Below, one piece after another: positions 6,318 through 8,419 of a DNA stretch of 8,419 bases. This DNA is from Anaerolinea sp. (GTDB taxonomy: Bacteria > Chloroflexota > Anaerolineae > JAAEKA01). The stretch's first letter is position 1. The number at the start of each line of letters is the position of its first letter. The position numbers and the translations under genes are program-made. The stretch is from contig JACSRL010000857.1 in assembly GCA_014879765.1 (NCBI GenBank), positions 1 through 8,419 of the forward strand. The letters run 5' to 3'. The notes under the pieces are model-generated. The model worked only from the letters and a program-made list of their open reading frames with translations, searched no databases and was not told where the DNA came from.

Positions 6318-8312
6318 TTGGGTATTGCTGCAGATATTGCCATCATCGTCGTAGGAGGGTTGATCGGCGGACTGATCGCCCAGCGGCTGCGCCAGCCGCT
6401 GATCATCGGCTACATCCTGGTGGGGGTGTTGCTGGGCCCCAACACCGGCGGCATCACCGTCTCCGGCATCCGCGATATCGAGATGCTGGCCGAGATCGGC
6501 GTGGCGCTGCTGCTTTTCGCCCTGGGCCTGGAGTACTCCCTCAAGAAACTCCAGCCGGTGCGGCGCATCGCCTTGATCGGCACCCCCTTGCAGATGCTGC
6601 TGACCATCGGACTGGGCCTGCTGATCGGCGCCGCCATCGGCTGGACCACCTACACGTCGCTCTGGTTTGGCGCCATGATCGCCCTCTCCAGCACCATGGT
6701 GATCCTCAAGACGCTGGCCAGCCAGGGGCGCATGGGCACCCTCTCCAGCCGGGTGATGATCGGCATGTTGATCGTGCAGGACCTGGCCGTGGTGCCGTTG
6801 ATGATCATCCTGCCGCAGTTGCACGACCCCGAGGCCGGCCTGCCGGTGTTGGGGATGGCCGTGGTCAAAGCGGCCATCTTCCTGGGCGCGATGATCTTCA
6901 TCGGCACGCGGGTCATTCCCCGTCTGTTGGCCGCCATCGCCCGCTGGAACTCGCGCGAGCTCTTTTTGTTGGCAGTCACCGCTCTGGGGCTGGGCATCGG
7001 CTATATTTCCTATCTTTTTGGCCTCTCCTTTGCGTTTGGCGCGTTCGTCGCCGGATTGGTGCTCAGCGAGTCGGACTACGCTCATCAGGCGCTGAGCGAC
7101 ATCATTCCCCTGCGCGATCTGTTCGGTCTGCTCTTCTTCACCTCGGTGGGCATGCTGCTGGACCCAGCCTTTCTGGTCGCCAATCTGGGGCTGGTGCTGT
7201 TGGTGGTCTTGCTGGTGGGCGCGGGCAAGATGCTGATCTTCGGCGGGCTGACCTGGGGCTTCGGCTATGGCAACATCATGCCGTTGGCCGTGGGCCTGGG
7301 GCTTTTTCAGATCGGCGAATTCTCCTTTGTGCTGGCCCGCACCGGCCTGCGCGGCGGCTTCATCGACAACGACATCTACTCGCTGGTGCTGACCACCACG
7401 GTGGTGACCATGGTGTTGACGCCCCTGGTCTCCGGCCAGGCCGACCGGATCTACGCGCTGCGGCAGCGTTGGTTCAAACATGAGCCGTTGCAGACCATCA
7501 ACCTGCCGGCCGGCGGGCTGAGCGATCATGTGGTGATCGCCGGCGGCGGGCGGGTTGGCTCGGCCGTGGCCGACGTGTTGCAGCGGCTGGGCCGGCCCTT
7601 CGTGGTCATCGAGCTGGATCAGCGCCGCGTCGATGGGCTGAAGGAGGAGGCCATGCCCACCATCTACGGCGACGCCAGCCACCGGGTGGTGTTGGAGGCC
7701 GCCCAGGTCGAGCACGCCCGCCTGGTGCTGATCACGGTGCCCACCATCATCCTCACCCAGGCCACGGTCGCCGAGGTGCGCCGCATCAACTCCACCGTCC
7801 ACATCGTGGCCCGGGCCGAGGGGCTGGAGCACCTGCGCGCGCTGCACGATCTGGGCGTCTACGAGGTGGTGCAGCCGGAGTTCGAGGCCGGGCTGGAGAT
7901 GACCCGCCAGACCCTGTTGCATCTGGGCATCGCCGCGGCCGAGATCCAGCGTTTCACCGACGCGGTGCGCGACGAGCTCTACGCGCCGCTCTACGAGCTG
8001 CACAGCGACTACCAGATGCTCTCCCATCTGCGCGGCGCGGCGCGGCTGTTGGATCTGGCGTGGGTCACTGTGCCTGAGGCGAGCCCCCTGAGCGGCAAGA
8101 GCCTGCGCGAGCTGGACATGCGCCGCCAGATGGGGGTGTCGGTGGTGGGTGTGGTGCGGGAGGGCGATCTCAACACCAATCCGCCTGGCTCCTATCGCTT
8201 TACGGCCGGCGACGCGGTGGCCGTCATCGGCGACAACGACCAGATCGCCGCGCTGCAAGAGCTGGCCGAGCCTGATTCCCACCCGGAATCCGCCGCGGGC
8301 CGCGCCGAATAG
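6318..8312 (+). CDS. KefB-type (CPA2) cation/proton antiporter with RCK (TrkA-N/TrkA-C) module
   Basis: An inner-membrane transporter of 664 residues, probably exchanging K+ or Na+ for protons. Residues about 6-380 form the Na+/H+ exchanger domain with some 12 hydrophobic helices. Family marks are GPNTGG at 40-45, LLLFALGLEYSL at 64-75, ALSSTMVILKTL at 122-133, IVQDLAVVP at 152-160 with the expected Asp155, LFFTSVGMLLD at 272-282, and QIGEFSFVLAR at 331-341. Residues about 403-520 are a TrkA-N/RCK Rossmann domain: HVVIAGGGRVGSAVA at 404-418 gives the dinucleotide loop, Glu432 ends the second strand (favouring NAD(H)), and GDAS is at 451-454. Residues about 575-650 are a TrkA-C ligand-sensing domain, ending in a short polar tail. 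The start is TTG, set by GAGGAG 8 bases upstream and an in-frame stop at 6312. It is transcribed alone and followed after 37 bases by the hairpin repeat. Whether it is glutathione-gated like Escherichia coli KefB/KefC cannot be seen. Confidence 0.95.
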   Translation: MGIAADIAIIVVGGLIGGLIAQRLRQPLIIGYILVGVLLGPNTGGITVSGIRDIEMLAEIGVALLLFALGLEYSLKKLQPVRRIALIGTPLQMLLTIGLGLLIGAAIGWTTYTSLWFGAMIALSSTMVILKTLASQGRMGTLSSRVMIGMLIVQDLAVVPLMIILPQLHDPEAGLPVLGMAVVKAAIFLGAMIFIGTRVIPRLLAAIARWNSRELFLLAVTALGLGIGYISYLFGLSFAFGAFVAGLVLSESDYAHQALSDIIPLRDLFGLLFFTSVGMLLDPAFLVANLGLVLLVVLLVGAGKMLIFGGLTWGFGYGNIMPLAVGLGLFQIGEFSFVLARTGLRGGFIDNDIYSLVLTTTVVTMVLTPLVSGQADRIYALRQRWFKHEPLQTINLPAGGLSDHVVIAGGGRVGSAVADVLQRLGRPFVVIELDQRRVDGLKEEAMPTIYGDASHRVVLEAAQVEHARLVLITVPTIILTQATVAEVRRINSTVHIVARAEGLEHLRALHDLGVYEVVQPEFEAGLEMTRQTLLHLGIAAAEIQRFTDAVRDELYAPLYELHSDYQMLSHLRGAARLLDLAWVTVPEASPLSGKSLRELDMRRQMGVSVVGVVREGDLNTNPPGSYRFTAGDAVAVIGDNDQIAALQELAEPDSHPESAAGRAE

Positions 8313-8338
8313 CCGCCTGAGTGGTTTTGGAGCCAGAA

Positions 8339-8419
8339 GGTAACTGCTCAGCCGGCGGGTGCGAACACGTGATTTCGATACGGCGGCCTACTCAATCCAC
8401 GTGTTCGCACCCGCCGGCT
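8339..8419 (+). repeat. Hairpin repeat, right copy, with 22-bp perfect stem
   Basis: The arms at 8350-8371 and 8398-8419 are perfect reverse complements over 22 bases and enclose a 26-base loop (8372-8397). Each arm contains the palindrome CACGTG next to the loop. The 11 bases before the stem (8339-8349, GGTAACTGCTC) are also conserved in the left copy. The hairpin starts 37 bases after the antiporter stop and is transcribed with it, so it may act as a terminator or protect the mRNA 3' end. No downstream U-run can be checked because the window ends at the last stem base. The repeat may extend further. Confidence 0.92.

Noticed and set aside
6107..7483. Plus-strand open frame of 458 codons overlapping the antiporter in another frame
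   Set aside because: Its start lies in repeat B and its product is Arg/His/Gly-rich, typical of an off-frame reading of a G+C-rich membrane-protein gene.
5862..8282. Minus-strand open frame of 806 codons opposite the antiporter
   Set aside because: It is antisense to a clear KefB-type gene in G+C-rich DNA, its product is Gln/His/Asp-rich low complexity with no recognisable domain, and it runs through the divergent promoter region.
8339..8419. Hairpin repeat as an integron attC site, dif site or CRISPR repeat
   Set aside because: The stem is perfectly symmetric with no extra-helical bases, there is no integrase or gene-cassette layout, no dif-like core, and no spaced repeat array.
1..8419. 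Window as a circular element
   Set aside because: The two ends are inverted relative to each other, not a direct overlap, so they do not close a circle; no replication or partition gene is present.

Overview
This 8.4-kb, G+C-rich bacterial segment looks like accessory or housekeeping DNA of a metabolically versatile, probably environmental bacterium. The gene mix (a Cys-anchored sugar-binding lipoprotein with a long Ala/Pro/Thr/Gln linker, DUF4058, a GH100-like glycosidase, a KefB-type antiporter and families of short palindromic intergenic repeats) fits Chloroflexota of the Anaerolineae/Caldilineae type. That placement is an impression from gene content only; there is no marker gene here.

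Layout. Bases 1-67 are an incomplete copy of a large hairpin repeat. A minus-strand gene (91-1464) encodes a carbohydrate ABC-transporter substrate-binding lipoprotein. Bases 1465-1649 hold its ribosome-binding site, a possible operator and copy A of a second, dispersed repeat. Bases 1650-5847 carry three tightly spaced minus-strand genes, transcribed in the order DUF4058 protein, GH100/glycogen-debranching-like glycosidase, and a Schlafen-type AlbA_2 + HATPase protein with a TPR tail. Bases 5848-6317 are a divergent intergenic region with back-to-back sigma70-like promoters and repeat copy B. Bases 6318-8312 encode a KefB-type cation/proton antiporter with a fused RCK module. Bases 8339-8419 carry a complete copy of the hairpin repeat in inverted orientation relative to the left one.

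How the genes relate. The substrate-binding protein would deliver a sugar or oligosaccharide to a permease encoded outside the window, and the glycosidase could act on such a compound once inside; this is a plausible functional link, not proven by the sequence. The AlbA_2/HATPase/TPR gene sits 4 bases after the glycosidase gene and is visibly less G+C-rich than it, so it may be a later arrival in the operon. The antiporter is transcribed away from the others and looks independent.

I see no convincing complete new system. The most noteworthy signals are the 22-bp perfect-stem hairpin repeat found downstream of the terminal gene on both sides in the same sense, the mosaic palindromic repeats flanking the three-gene operon, and the AlbA_2-HATPase-TPR fusion. 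Because the window begins and ends inside the same repeat, the inverted ends may simply be where an assembly broke, rather than the ends of a mobile element.
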